Part shown: positions 11,729-21,249 of the stretch, in pieces
Layout of the letters: every line of letters begins with the position of its first letter
How positions within the stretch are numbered: position 1 is the first letter of the stretch
NCBI GenBank assembly: GCA_905233895.1
Contig: CAJOFL010000003.1
Coordinates: 39,117 to 103,116 of the forward strand
Direction of reading: 5' to 3'
Origin: an uncultured Bacteroidales bacterium
GTDB lineage: Bacteria > Bacteroidota > Bacteroidia > Bacteroidales > P3
Length of the DNA: 64,000 nucleotides
The notes under the pieces: generated by a model
The model's database searches: none
Told to the model about the DNA's origin: nothing
The model's input: the letters and a program-made list of their open reading frames with translations, nothing else
Made by a program: the position numbers and the translations under genes

Positions 11729-12493
11729 ATCCTCAACGGCACCTTTGATCTGCACCTTGAAGCCTTCGTCTATCACCGGTTGGACGAGGGCTTTCATTTC
11801 CTGCGGACTGAACTTCTGGAGGCCCTGCATCGGTGTGGGGCGGTCGATGGTATAGACCATCCACTCGCGCGGTTTCAGCAGGCGCACGATATCCATCATC
11901 GGGAGTACAACCTCGGGGCTAGACGAATCAAAATCGGGACTGCGAAGCATGCAGGTCTGCAACACGAAGTCGCCCTCAAACTGTTTCAACGCCTCTGTCA
12001 CACGGGCCACATCATATCCCGGAGCCGGATTGTTTATCTTGGCAATAAGCTCGTTGGTAGGGGCGTCGATCTTCATTATGGGGTTGTCAACCTTGCGGAG
12101 GGCATTGAACACCTCGGGGATATGCACACGAGTGGCGTTGCTTAGTACGCTGACTTTAGCTTGGGGATAATATTGGTCGCGCAAGCGCAGAGTATCGTCG
12201 ATAATCTGTGGAAACTCGGGATTTATGGTAGGTTCACCGTCGCCGCTGAAAGTAATGCTGTCGACCGGAGTGCTGGTATTCTGCAGACCGATAAGCTTAC
12301 GCTCGAGGTCTGTACGCACCTTCTCGGCGGTGGGCAGAACGGTGTCGTCGCGACCGTCGCGGTTCCATCCACACTCGCAATAGATGCAGTCGAAGTTGCA
12401 TATCTTGCCCTTCTCTGGTAGCAGGTTGATGCCGAGCGAACTTCCCAAACGCCGACTAAATATGGGTCCAAAAACAGTCTCTTCACGAAGCAT
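11723..12493 (-). CDS. radical SAM protein
   Basis: CNFDCIYCEC cluster motif, FSGDGEPTINPEF. Confidence 0.88.
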   Translation of the reverse strand: MLREETVFGPIFSRRLGSSLGINLLPEKGKICNFDCIYCECGWNRDGRDDTVLPTAEKVRTDLERKLIGLQNTSTPVDSITFSGDGEPTINPEFPQIIDDTLRLRDQYYPQAKVSVLSNATRVHIPEVFNALRKVDNPIMKIDAPTNELIAKINNPAPGYDVARVTEALKQFEGDFVLQTCMLRSPDFDSSSPEVVLPMMDIVRLLKPREWMVYTIDRPTPMQGLQKFSPQEMKALVQPVIDEGFKVQIKGAVEDL

Positions 12494-12496
12494 AAT

Positions 12497-13174
12497 CTAT
12501 TGTATTCTGGTCCAGTCGATAGGCTGGAGACCTTGTTGTTGCAAAATAGTGTTGGCCTGCGAGAAATGGCGGCATCCGAAAAAGCCTCGATAGGCCGAGA
12601 GGGGCGATGGGTGCGGGGCGGTGAGCACATGGTGGCGCATGGGGTCGATAAGCTTCCGCTTGGCGATAGCGTAGCTTCCCCAGAGGAGGAAGACCACTCC
12701 CATGCGACGCTCATTGAGGGCGCTGATTGCAGCATCGGTGAACTCTTCCCACCCGCGGTGCTGGTGGCTTCCAGCCTGGTGGGCGCGCACGGTGAGCGTA
12801 GCGTTGAGCAGCAGCACTCCCTGCTCGGCCCAGCCGCGCAAGTCGCCTCGTCCGACTGGTATGTTGGTTCCGAGGTCGTCGTTAATCTCCTTGATGATAT
12901 TCACCAGCGAGGGTGGCACCTGAACACCATTTGGCACCGAGAAACATAGGCCCATCGCCTGACCAGGCTCGTGGTAGGGGTCCTGTCCGAGGATGACCAC
13001 TTTGACCTTATCGAACGGCGTCGAGTCGAAAGCGTTGAAGATAAGGCTGCCAGGAGGGTAGCAGGTATACTGACTCCGCTCGGCCACAAGGAACTCCTTG
13101 AGCTGCGCGAAATAAGGGGCCTCGAACTGCGACTTCAACACCTCATACCATGAAGGATCAATTTTGACTGCCAT
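12497..13174 (-). CDS. ung: uracil-DNA glycosylase
   Basis: [67 protein letters not shown]. Confidence 0.96.
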   Translation of the reverse strand: MAVKIDPSWYEVLKSQFEAPYFAQLKEFLVAERSQYTCYPPGSLIFNAFDSTPFDKVKVVILGQDPYHEPGQAMGLCFSVPNGVQVPPSLVNIIKEINDDLGTNIPVGRGDLRGWAEQGVLLLNATLTVRAHQAGSHQHRGWEEFTDAAISALNERRMGVVFLLWGSYAIAKRKLIDPMRHHVLTAPHPSPLSAYRGFFGCRHFSQANTILQQQGLQPIDWTRIQ

Positions 13175-13812
13175 TATTGCAAGAATGAATTATACTTCTT
13201 CTCCTTACCAATCTGACTCCCGATACCGTGACCGGGTAGGACGATGTAATCGTCAGGCAGGGTGAGCACTCTGGCTTGCAGCATCTCTATCAATGTGGGA
13301 TAGTCGCCACCAGGAAGGTCAGTACGCCCAATGCTGAAGTGGAACAATGCATCGCCGGTAATCACCACCTTCTCGCCGTGCAGTACGAAACACATGCTTC
13401 CTGGACAATGACCGGGAACATACCTGCATTCCACCTCGGTATTCCCAACCATGAGTATGTCATTGTCCGCAATCTCGTTAACCGCAAGGTCGCCCATATT
13501 GTCCACCGCGAAGCCCATCACCGAACCGTAAGCCTCCGCCTGGCGCAGCAACTTGCGACCTTCGGGATGCATAGTCACCGGCAAGCCAAAATGCTCGCAC
13601 ACCTGACGCAAACCGGCAATGTGGTCCACATGGGCGTGGGTGAGCAGTATATGCGTCACCACGAGCCCTTCCTGCTCGATATATTGAACCAACTGCGCAT
13701 CCTCGAACGATGCCTCGCAGGCGGGATCCACGATAGCACACTGCTTCGTCGATTCGTCGACAACGAGGTAGCAATTGACCTCAAAGTGGTTAAACGTGAA
13801 CTGCTTAACCAT
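13174..13812 (-). CDS. MBL-fold metallo-hydrolase (glyoxalase II-like)
   Basis: [21 protein letters not shown]; start at [16 protein letters not shown], 8-bp overlap with lysS end. Confidence 0.9.
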   Translation of the reverse strand: MVKQFTFNHFEVNCYLVVDESTKQCAIVDPACEASFEDAQLVQYIEQEGLVVTHILLTHAHVDHIAGLRQVCEHFGLPVTMHPEGRKLLRQAEAYGSVMGFAVDNMGDLAVNEIADNDILMVGNTEVECRYVPGHCPGSMCFVLHGEKVVITGDALFHFSIGRTDLPGGDYPTLIEMLQARVLTLPDDYIVLPGHGIGSQIGKEKKYNSFLQ

Positions 13813-15529
13813 TGAGCCAGGCGTCAAATTGTTCGCGCTTGAGGGCGGGGATATCGAGTTTCATCTTCTTGCGGAGACCACCAAGGTCGTTGAAGAGTTT
13901 GTTGGGATTGGCGGCTTTGAGCTGCTCAAACGTTTTGACGCCAGCCTTTTGCAGCACCGGAACCCAAGCCTCGTCGACTCCGTGGGCGGTGAGGTCGGCA
14001 CCTGTGTCTTCCGACGACTTCTCATGCACCTCGGGCTTCATCTGCGGGAAGAGGAGCACATCCTGGATGCTCTGCGCGCCAGTCATCATCATCACCAAGC
14101 GGTCGATGCCGATACCCATACCGCTGGTGGGCGGCATGCCGTATTCGAGAGCGCGGACGAAGTCCATATCTATGAACATGGCCTCGTCGTCGCCCTTCTC
14201 CGAAAGACGCAGTTGTTCTTGGAAGCGGCCCAACTGGTCGATGGGGTCGTTCAACTCAGAATAGGCATTAGCCAGTTCCTTACCGCAGACAAAGAGTTCG
14301 AAGCGCTCAGTGAGTTCGGGATTGTCGCGGTGACGCTTGCAGAGGGGCGACATCTCGATGGGATAGTCGGTCACGAAGGTGGGCTGTATCAGTTTCCCTT
14401 CACACTTCTCGCCGAATATGGCATCAATCAGTTTCCCCTTGCCCATCGTCGAGTCAGTCTCCACTCCGAGTCGCTTGCAGGCTTCACGCAGTTCCTCCTC
14501 GGTCATCGATGCAACATCCACACCTGTCTCTTCCTTGATAAGCTGGCACATGGGGGCGCGACGGAAGGGAGGCTTGAAGTCGATATCGTTGCCCCATACG
14601 TTCACCTTTGTGTCGCCGTGCAGACTTTTGGCGATGCGCTCCAGCATATTTTCCGTGAAGGTCATCATCCAGTTGTAGTCCTTGTAGGGCACGTAAATCT
14701 CCATTGCGGTGAACTCGGGGTTGTGTGTGCGATCCATACCCTCGTTGCGGAAGTTGCGGCTGAACTCATAAACACCCGGGAAACCGCCCACTATAAGGCG
14801 CTTGAGGTAGAGCTCGTTGGCGATACGCAGATAGAGGTCGATATCGAGCGCATTGTGGTGCGTCACAAACGGCCGTGCGGCAGCACCACCGGGAATGCTC
14901 TGCAGCACGGGGGTGTCAACCTCCAGGTACCCTTGCTCGTTGAAATAGTTGCGCATCTCGTTGACAATCTTGGCGCGCTGCACAAAGGTGTCGCGCACCT
15001 GCGGGTTGACAATAAGGTCGACATAACGCTGGCGGTAGCGCAGTTCGGGATCGTTAAAGGCGTCGTACACCACGCCGTCCTTCTCCTTGACGATGGGCAG
15101 CGGACGCAGGCTCTTGCTCAGCACCGTGAGGGTTTTCACGTGGATGGAGGTTTCACCCATCTGGGTCACAAACACATAGCCCGTCACACCGATAATGTCG
15201 CCGATGTCGAGCAAGCGTTTGAACACTGTGTTGTAGAGAGTCTTATCCTCATCGGGGCATATCTCGTCGCGCTTGATATAAAGCTGGATGCGACCGTAGG
15301 AGTCCTGCAATTCGACGAACGAGGCGGCACCCATGATACGGCGGCTCATGATGCGGCCGGCAATGGAGATGTTCTGGAAAAGCGTGTTGTCTTTGGGATA
15401 GCGCTCCAATATGTCTGCACTCTTGGCGTTCACCTCATAGAGGGCGGCGGGATAGGGATTGATACCCAACTTCTTGAGTTCGGCAAGCGAGTTGCGGCGA
15501 ATTTGTTCCTGTTCAGTAAGTTCTGCCAT
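13805..15529 (-). CDS. lysS: lysine--tRNA ligase (class II)
   Basis: 574 aa; [47 protein letters not shown]. Confidence 0.96.
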   Translation of the reverse strand: MAELTEQEQIRRNSLAELKKLGINPYPAALYEVNAKSADILERYPKDNTLFQNISIAGRIMSRRIMGAASFVELQDSYGRIQLYIKRDEICPDEDKTLYNTVFKRLLDIGDIIGVTGYVFVTQMGETSIHVKTLTVLSKSLRPLPIVKEKDGVVYDAFNDPELRYRQRYVDLIVNPQVRDTFVQRAKIVNEMRNYFNEQGYLEVDTPVLQSIPGGAAARPFVTHHNALDIDLYLRIANELYLKRLIVGGFPGVYEFSRNFRNEGMDRTHNPEFTAMEIYVPYKDYNWMMTFTENMLERIAKSLHGDTKVNVWGNDIDFKPPFRRAPMCQLIKEETGVDVASMTEEELREACKRLGVETDSTMGKGKLIDAIFGEKCEGKLIQPTFVTDYPIEMSPLCKRHRDNPELTERFELFVCGKELANAYSELNDPIDQLGRFQEQLRLSEKGDDEAMFIDMDFVRALEYGMPPTSGMGIGIDRLVMMMTGAQSIQDVLLFPQMKPEVHEKSSEDTGADLTAHGVDEAWVPVLQKAGVKTFEQLKAANPNKLFNDLGGLRKKMKLDIPALKREQFDAWLNG

Positions 15530-15563
15530 ATTTTAATATATTTATTCTTTTCGATACAAAATG

Positions 15564-15596
15564 CAAAGATACGACAATTTTTAGAATCTGACCAAA
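15564..15596 (-). promoter_or_regulatory. Bacteroidetes-type promoter for lysS
   Basis: On + strand CAAAGATA (15564-15571) = TATCTTTG, CAAA at 15593-15596 = TTTG, 21-bp spacer. Confidence 0.6.
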
Positions 15597-15621
15597 AATA
15601 TTTGGAACTAATTTTAGGTAT

Positions 15622-15665
15622 GAGTCCGTGTTAAGTCCGTGATGACTCCGTGTTAAGTCCGTGTC
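15622..15665. repeat. 22-bp tandem repeat x2
   Basis: GAGTCCGTGTTAAGTCCGTGAT / GACTCCGTGTTAAGTCCGTGTC. Confidence 0.9.
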
Positions 15666-15741
15666 AAGATAGGGCAACCTCTTACCGGAGTGCTACCTGA
15701 CCCTATGTTATCCCAATGTTATAGATTTGTAGTAAGCTACC

Positions 15742-15762
15742 GGTAACTGGTAACCGGTAACT
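15742..15762. repeat. 7-bp tandem repeat x3
   Basis: GGTAACT GGTAACC GGTAACT. Confidence 0.9.
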
Positions 15763-15787
15763 CACATTGTTTTTTCAAACGAACCAA

Positions 15788-16357
15788 TCAATTCTTCACG
15801 CGACGGATGGAGTGGAGGCGGTGGGAATACTGGCCGGTGCGCTCGACGAGAATTCCTTGGGAATCAAGCCTGTCGATACGCACCTCGCCAGAGGAGTGGA
15901 TGATTCGTCCATCGCCCAAGCAGATGCCCACGTGGACAATACGCCCTTCGGGGTTATGGAAGAAGGCAAGGTCGTCGCGCCGAATGTCGCAGAGGCAGAC
16001 TTCGCTGCCACAGGTCACCTGCTGGCTTGCGTCGCGCGGGAGCCAGACACCGCATGCGCGGAAGCAGACCTGAGTGAGGCCCGAACAGTCGATACCGCCC
16101 ATCCAGCGGCCGCCCCAGAGGTAGGGTGTACCTAGGAAAAGGCGTCCGGCGAGGTCGGCCGCGGAATCGAAAGGAACCACCTGCTTGTTGTCAACCCACC
16201 CACGGTAACCGTCGTAGTCACCCTGAATGAGGCTCCATTTCTCCTGTTGATCCAGGATTTCAACAGTATCGCCGGCCAAAAGCTGGTTGACCATCTCGGC
16301 ACGGTCGGTGGCTTCAGCCCTAACAGGCACAGCCGAAAGATGACAGAACGCTTTCAT
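15788..16357 (-). CDS. C40 (NlpC/P60) peptidase with SH3-like domain
   Basis: GTPYLWGGRWMGGIDCSGLTQVCF, HVGICLGDGRIIHSSGEVRID. Confidence 0.9.
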   Translation of the reverse strand: MKAFCHLSAVPVRAEATDRAEMVNQLLAGDTVEILDQQEKWSLIQGDYDGYRGWVDNKQVVPFDSAADLAGRLFLGTPYLWGGRWMGGIDCSGLTQVCFRACGVWLPRDASQQVTCGSEVCLCDIRRDDLAFFHNPEGRIVHVGICLGDGRIIHSSGEVRIDRLDSQGILVERTGQYSHRLHSIRRVKN

Positions 16358-17016
16358 AACTGGCCTCGTTCGATTGAGATGACTATGCGGTCGATCAAGT
16401 TGTCCTTCGGGTCGTTCTTGGGGTCGAAGGTGGTCTTGAGGTTGTATCCGAAAAGTTTTGCGAGGGTCTGGTAGAGACCGGCGCGCAGCTTTCCACGCAA
16501 CTCGCCCACGATATTGTAGGCCGTGCGGGAGGTTTCACGGTCGATAAGCTTGATAAGGACCAGTCCTTGTGAGAAGGTGTAGTTGGATATTTCGCCCTTG
16601 TAGTCGCGCAGAAGTTCTTCCTCGGCCTTCTTGATAGCATCCTTACGCTGGCGTTTGGGGAGAGCGGCAATCTCCACCTCGAGCGCGTCGAGCCGGCGCT
16701 TGCCCTCCTGGGCGTAAGGGAGCATGAGTTTTACGTTGCGGATAAGCTTCTGGTTATTCTTTATCTCCTTCTGAGTCAGCAGCATGCCGGAAGCATAGAC
16801 CTTCACCTCCTTGAGGCGGATATAGGGTATGGTGTCGCCGTCGACCACCTTTCCGAGGGTGTAGTGTTCACCTTTGGCGAGGGCCCGGCGCTGCATGCTG
16901 GCCGGCGAAAAGACGCTGGACCTGACGCTGTCGGTGGCGACCAATTTACGTTCCTGCGCCCCAAGGGTAGCGCAGAGGCCTGCAACAAGTAGGAATATCA
17001 GGAATGTGCGTTTCAT
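16354..17016 (-). CDS. DUF4294-like secreted protein
   Basis: Signal peptide, VVDGDTIPYIRLKEVKVYA..., NPKDNLIDRIVISIERGQL. Confidence 0.7.
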   Translation of the reverse strand: MKRTFLIFLLVAGLCATLGAQERKLVATDSVRSSVFSPASMQRRALAKGEHYTLGKVVDGDTIPYIRLKEVKVYASGMLLTQKEIKNNQKLIRNVKLMLPYAQEGKRRLDALEVEIAALPKRQRKDAIKKAEEELLRDYKGEISNYTFSQGLVLIKLIDRETSRTAYNIVGELRGKLRAGLYQTLAKLFGYNLKTTFDPKNDPKDNLIDRIVISIERGQL

Positions 17017-17041
17017 GGTTCAGATTGTATTGTTCACGTTT

Positions 17042-17536
17042 CTACGCATCGGCAAAGACCTTGCCGCCCTCAAGGACGACTTGCAATTTGGTGTATTCGC
17101 AATGGAAGTCGTTACGCAGGCGGTCGAGGTAACGGCGACTTTCCCAGTGGCACATGGGCAGGTCGTGCAGCAGATAGTTGCCGCAAGTCTCTGGCGTGGT
17201 GGCAGGCACCTCGCTCTGGGTGAGAATCCACTCGAGGCACTCGATGGTGAGTCGGCGCATATCTTCGACACAGTAGTTCCCAGTCATAATGACATACATA
17301 CCCGTAAGGCAACCCATGGGGCCGACATAGACAACATCGTCCTTGGCCTCGGAGTTGCGGAACCATGTGGCCATAAGATGCTCGAGGCTGTGCATAGCTG
17401 ACGGGGCAACGGCAGGCTCGTGGTTAGGCTCGATGATACGGAGGTCGAAAGTGGTGAAACCGCGGTCGACACGGGAAACATAGATACCCGGCTTGAGGTG
17501 CGTATGGTCGATGGTAAAACTTTGAATTACCTCCAT
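17042..17536 (-). CDS. luxS: S-ribosylhomocysteine lyase
   Basis: Start at MEVIQSFTIDHTHLKPGIYVSR; AMHSLEHLMATWFRN; GPMGCLTGMY. Confidence 0.95.
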   Translation of the reverse strand: MEVIQSFTIDHTHLKPGIYVSRVDRGFTTFDLRIIEPNHEPAVAPSAMHSLEHLMATWFRNSEAKDDVVYVGPMGCLTGMYVIMTGNYCVEDMRRLTIECLEWILTQSEVPATTPETCGNYLLHDLPMCHWESRRYLDRLRNDFHCEYTKLQVVLEGGKVFADA

Positions 17537-17559
17537 AGTGGTCAGTGTTCGGTGTTCAG

Positions 17560-18228
17560 TTAGAGGGTTTCGAGGTATTTCTTGACGAAATGGAACGAGT
17601 GGTCGCACATCGAGGCGAGGAAGTTCTCCCACTGCTGCTGGTGGTTGTCTGTACGGCCGGGGGTGTCGCTGATAACGCGGAGGCTTAGGAAAGGAACTTC
17701 GAGAAGATGGCAGGTCTGTGCGATTGCAGCGCTTTCCATGTCGCAAGCCAATCCGTCGGGGAAGTGGCGCTTGATGTCGTTCTGCCGCTCGCGGTCGGTG
17801 ATGAACTGGTCGCCGGTGCAGATAAGGCCAGTTAGGAGTTTCATGTTAGAAGTTAAGAGTTTCTGCGTTTCGATAGCATGATCCAGAAGGCGGGAGTCGG
17901 CATCGAAGCGAGCCGGAAGACCCTGCACCTGACCATGCACCGAACCGAGACCGCCGCAATCAACATCGTGGTATACGCATTGCGTGGCGGCAAGTACATC
18001 CATAACCTGCGTCAGGGGGTCGATACCTCCGGCGAGGCCGGTGCTCAAGATAGCGTCGGGCCGGTGCTCAGCATAGAGGCGCATGGTGCCTACGGCGGCA
18101 TTCACCTTACCTATACCACATTGCCAGAGGACTATGTCGTTCGAACCCAGACGGCCGGTGTCGCCACCGATGGCGTCGTGCATCTGGCGGTATTCGATAT
18201 CCATTGCAATAATAACTCCGATTTTCAT
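17560..18228 (-). CDS. mtnN: 5'-methylthioadenosine/S-adenosylhomocysteine nucleosidase
   Basis: MKIGVIIAMDIEYRQM..., STGLAGGIDPLTQVMDV, ACDMESAAIAQTCHLLEVPFLSLRVISD; adjacent to luxS. Confidence 0.9.
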   Translation of the reverse strand: MKIGVIIAMDIEYRQMHDAIGGDTGRLGSNDIVLWQCGIGKVNAAVGTMRLYAEHRPDAILSTGLAGGIDPLTQVMDVLAATQCVYHDVDCGGLGSVHGQVQGLPARFDADSRLLDHAIETQKLLTSNMKLLTGLICTGDQFITDRERQNDIKRHFPDGLACDMESAAIAQTCHLLEVPFLSLRVISDTPGRTDNHQQQWENFLASMCDHSFHFVKKYLETL

Positions 18229-18346
18229 TGTCTCAAAGGTATTTAATTGTGCAAAAGTACAAAAAATTCGCCAAATGCCAGGAAAATGTATAATAATTTT
18301 TCATAACGTGCGTTAGTAGAGAGTATTAAATTATCAACAGCGAACT

Positions 18347-19582
18347 ATGAAACGTTGGTTTCGGACTTTAGTAATCACTATTTTCGCACTGGCGGCAGTC
18401 AGTTTGATTGTCATACAGTTTATACAGACGCGACGCACTTTCTCCATCAGCGACAATATGTTCAACGTGAGTGTGAACAACGCGATGGACGAGGTAGTGC
18501 ACCAGATGAGCGGCGAGGTGTTCCAAACGGCCGCCCATCCGGCCACTGCGTTCAACTACCAGGATTTGGACTCGCTCATCGTCGAGGAGTTGCTGCTCAA
18601 CGGTATCGACCTGCACCCGGTGGTGGGCATCTACGACGGTAGTCAGGGTTCGTTCCTTTACACTTCCGACTCCCGTCGCGAGGAGAGCCTCGAACGGTCG
18701 CCCTACCGCTATAATTTCTCCCCTATCGGGGTTGTTTCGTCGGGCCAGTATTTCATCATCCTGGCGTTCCCCGAGACTGAACTCTTCCTGCAGAGCAACA
18801 CCAAGGTGTATATCTATATGACGATATTCCTGCTGGTGGTTATTGCCACGATGTTCTTCATCTCGCTGCGCACCCTCGCTGCCCAACGCAAACTGGACCA
18901 GATGAAGACCGAGTTCATCAACAACATGACCCACGAAATCAAGACCCCAATCTCGACCATAGGCCTAGCATGCGAGATGCTGAGGGATGACTCGGTGTCA
19001 CAGGATGCCGCCACCCGCAGCAATTTCCTGGGTATTATCGCCGATGAGAACCAACGTATGCGGGTTCTGGTTGAAACCATACTGCAGAGCGCAAAGATGT
19101 CGAACAAGAATTTCAGTATCAACCCCAAGAAGGTGGATATCAACACGCTTGTAAGCACGGTACTGCAGAGTTTCCGCCTCACCCTCAGCAACCGAGGCGG
19201 CACCATCGAGACCCATCTCGACGCCGACCCGTCGGTGCTGGATGCCGACGAGTTGCACCTTACCAACATGGTCTACAACCTGGTGGACAACGCCATCAAA
19301 TACTCCGTCGATGCTCCTCGCATCGAAGTAGGCACCCTCTGCAAAGAGGGCCACATCATCCTCACCGTGCGCGACCACGGTATCGGAATTGCAAAGGAGA
19401 ACCAGAAGCGTGTGTTCGAGAAGTTCTACCGCGTGTCGACCGGCAATGTACACAATGTAAAGGGTTTCGGTATCGGCCTGAACTATGTATCGCAAGTGGT
19501 GAGGCTGCACCACGGCCATATCGCACTAGAAAGCGAGTTAGGCGAAGGATCAACATTCACCGTCTCTCTCCCGATGGTATAA
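18347..19582 (+). CDS. sensor histidine kinase (RprX-like)
   Basis: Two N-terminal TM segments, FINNMTHEIKTPISTI H-box, NLVDNAIKYS, GIGIAKENQKRVFEKFYR, GFGIGLNYV. Confidence 0.92.
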   Translation: MKRWFRTLVITIFALAAVSLIVIQFIQTRRTFSISDNMFNVSVNNAMDEVVHQMSGEVFQTAAHPATAFNYQDLDSLIVEELLLNGIDLHPVVGIYDGSQGSFLYTSDSRREESLERSPYRYNFSPIGVVSSGQYFIILAFPETELFLQSNTKVYIYMTIFLLVVIATMFFISLRTLAAQRKLDQMKTEFINNMTHEIKTPISTIGLACEMLRDDSVSQDAATRSNFLGIIADENQRMRVLVETILQSAKMSNKNFSINPKKVDINTLVSTVLQSFRLTLSNRGGTIETHLDADPSVLDADELHLTNMVYNLVDNAIKYSVDAPRIEVGTLCKEGHIILTVRDHGIGIAKENQKRVFEKFYRVSTGNVHNVKGFGIGLNYVSQVVRLHHGHIALESELGEGSTFTVSLPMV

Positions 19583-19583
19583 A

Positions 19584-19617
19584 AAAGAAGAAGTCCGCGT
19601 CGCGGACTTCTTCTTTT
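19584..19617. terminator. bidirectional intrinsic terminator between convergent genes
   Basis: AAAGAAGAAGTCCGCG-TCG-CGGACTTCTTCTTTT hairpin with A/T flanks. Confidence 0.88.
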
Positions 19618-19637
19618 ATTTCATTCATCAATAATAT

Positions 19638-21116
19638 TTATCGAACAATGAACTTGCCTGCACTGCCACCAAGACGGTAGATGTAGATGCCGGCAGGCAT
19701 ATTGGCCACATTGAGGGTCACTTCACCAGAGCCGGGTTGTATGCGGCGGGTGGCGACCATCTTGCCATCGAGGCTAAACACCTGCATGTCGGCAGCCATA
19801 GTGGTGCTGTAGGGCAGGTAAACGGTCTGCATGGCGGGATTGGGATAGGCTGGATTGAGCACGGTGTTGCCTTCAACGGTCTCGATAGCGGTCAGGAAAT
19901 CGATGCTTGTCGAGTCGGCATGAGGAGGAACCATACCCGTGATATGCTCCTGACCCACATTGAAGTTATAACCGTAGCCGCTGGGAGTGACTTGGGTGTT
20001 TTCGCGCAGGTTGAAGTAGCCGTCGCCACCGCCTTCCCAACCCCAGTTCAAATAGTACTGGTTCTGGTTATCGGTACGGTAGCCGCAGCATACCCAAGCG
20101 TGACCTGCTGCATCGGCACCGCCACCAGTCGAGGAAGAACCAGCCATATAGACCGGACGACGAAGCAAGAGGTCGTTACGCATCGTGGTGAGGAAGTTGT
20201 CAGTCGAAGTATTGGAGCGACGAAGCAACGTACCAGTCTCATATTTGAAATAGGCACCCATGCCCATCAGGGCTGAAGCCGAACTGGTTCCGCTGCCGTC
20301 AATACCGTAGTCCATACGAACCGCGACACCGGCTGCAAAACTGAGGAGAGCCACCTGATTGATCGATTCGACCGGGGTGGACGGATAGAGTTTGTTGGGC
20401 ATTTTGGTATAGTCGAAACGGAGGGTATCGAACCAGAGGCTCACCGGATAATGCGAGGTTTCAGTCCTATAATTCATAACTCCGCCGGTTGCAGCTATGG
20501 GGAAAGCATAGTAGTGCATAATCTGCGCTATAGCGGTAGCGACACAGCCGGTATAAGTGTACTTGTTTGCATCCGAGTCATAGGGGCAGAATTTATTGTA
20601 GGTCGGGTTGCGGTTCGAACCCTGACCCCAAGTCTCGTTCATAAGTTTGATACGGGGGCTGCCGTCCTTGGCGTTTGCATTGAGCGTACGGTCGAAGAGG
20701 GCGGTCCACTCGGCCATATCGTCGTATTTGCCGTCCACGTCAAGTACCTGAAGTTCCGAAATAACTGAAGCATAACCTTCCACCCACCAGCGCATATTTT
20801 CGGGGAGTTGCTCCCAGGGGGCCAGGTTGCCTTCGTCGTTGAATCCGACCACAGGGTCGATAACGGTAGAGGCGGCCATAATAATCCAACCCCAGTCACT
20901 GACGTTGAAGACATAAGCCGCAGGCACGGAAAGGTCTTCGTTGTCAATCTGATGGATAAGGGTCAGCTCGGCGGGCTTAACATCGTTCATCGAGTTGCGC
21001 TCCATGTAGTAGGCAGCGGCCTCACGAGCCTCCTCGACCGATACATTGCGGGCACCCGCAGCGAACGGGGCGACGAGCATCGCCACGAACAGCATTGAAT
21101 GGACTAACTTTTTCAT
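19638..21116 (-). CDS. C10 family (streptopain-like) cysteine peptidase with T9SS C-terminal sorting domain
   Basis: YTGCVATAIAQIMHYYAFP catalytic Cys region, GHAWVCCGYR, C-terminal NPAYPNPAMQTVYLPYSTTMAADMQVFSLDGKMV...MPAGIYIYRLGGSAGKFIVR. Confidence 0.9.
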   Translation of the reverse strand: MKKLVHSMLFVAMLVAPFAAGARNVSVEEAREAAAYYMERNSMNDVKPAELTLIHQIDNEDLSVPAAYVFNVSDWGWIIMAASTVIDPVVGFNDEGNLAPWEQLPENMRWWVEGYASVISELQVLDVDGKYDDMAEWTALFDRTLNANAKDGSPRIKLMNETWGQGSNRNPTYNKFCPYDSDANKYTYTGCVATAIAQIMHYYAFPIAATGGVMNYRTETSHYPVSLWFDTLRFDYTKMPNKLYPSTPVESINQVALLSFAAGVAVRMDYGIDGSGTSSASALMGMGAYFKYETGTLLRRSNTSTDNFLTTMRNDLLLRRPVYMAGSSSTGGGADAAGHAWVCCGYRTDNQNQYYLNWGWEGGGDGYFNLRENTQVTPSGYGYNFNVGQEHITGMVPPHADSTSIDFLTAIETVEGNTVLNPAYPNPAMQTVYLPYSTTMAADMQVFSLDGKMVATRRIQPGSGEVTLNVANMPAGIYIYRLGGSAGKFIVR

Positions 21117-21158
21117 TTTGTATAATATTACTTGTTTTTTCACTACTTTTCAAAGATG

Positions 21159-21166
21159 CAAAAGTA
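21159..21166 (-). promoter_or_regulatory. putative -7 element for C10 peptidase gene
   Basis: CAAAAGTA = TACTTTTG on minus strand. Confidence 0.45.
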
Positions 21167-21249
21167 CACATTTTTTTGATACTGACAAATTTTTTTTCAC
21201 CGCCACTTCTACAACACAATAAATATTCGCGTTTTATGTTACTGATAAT

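Noticed and set aside
13775-15634. 619-aa + strand ORF
   Set aside because: Antisense shadow of lysS and the MBL-fold gene; translation has no recognisable domain.
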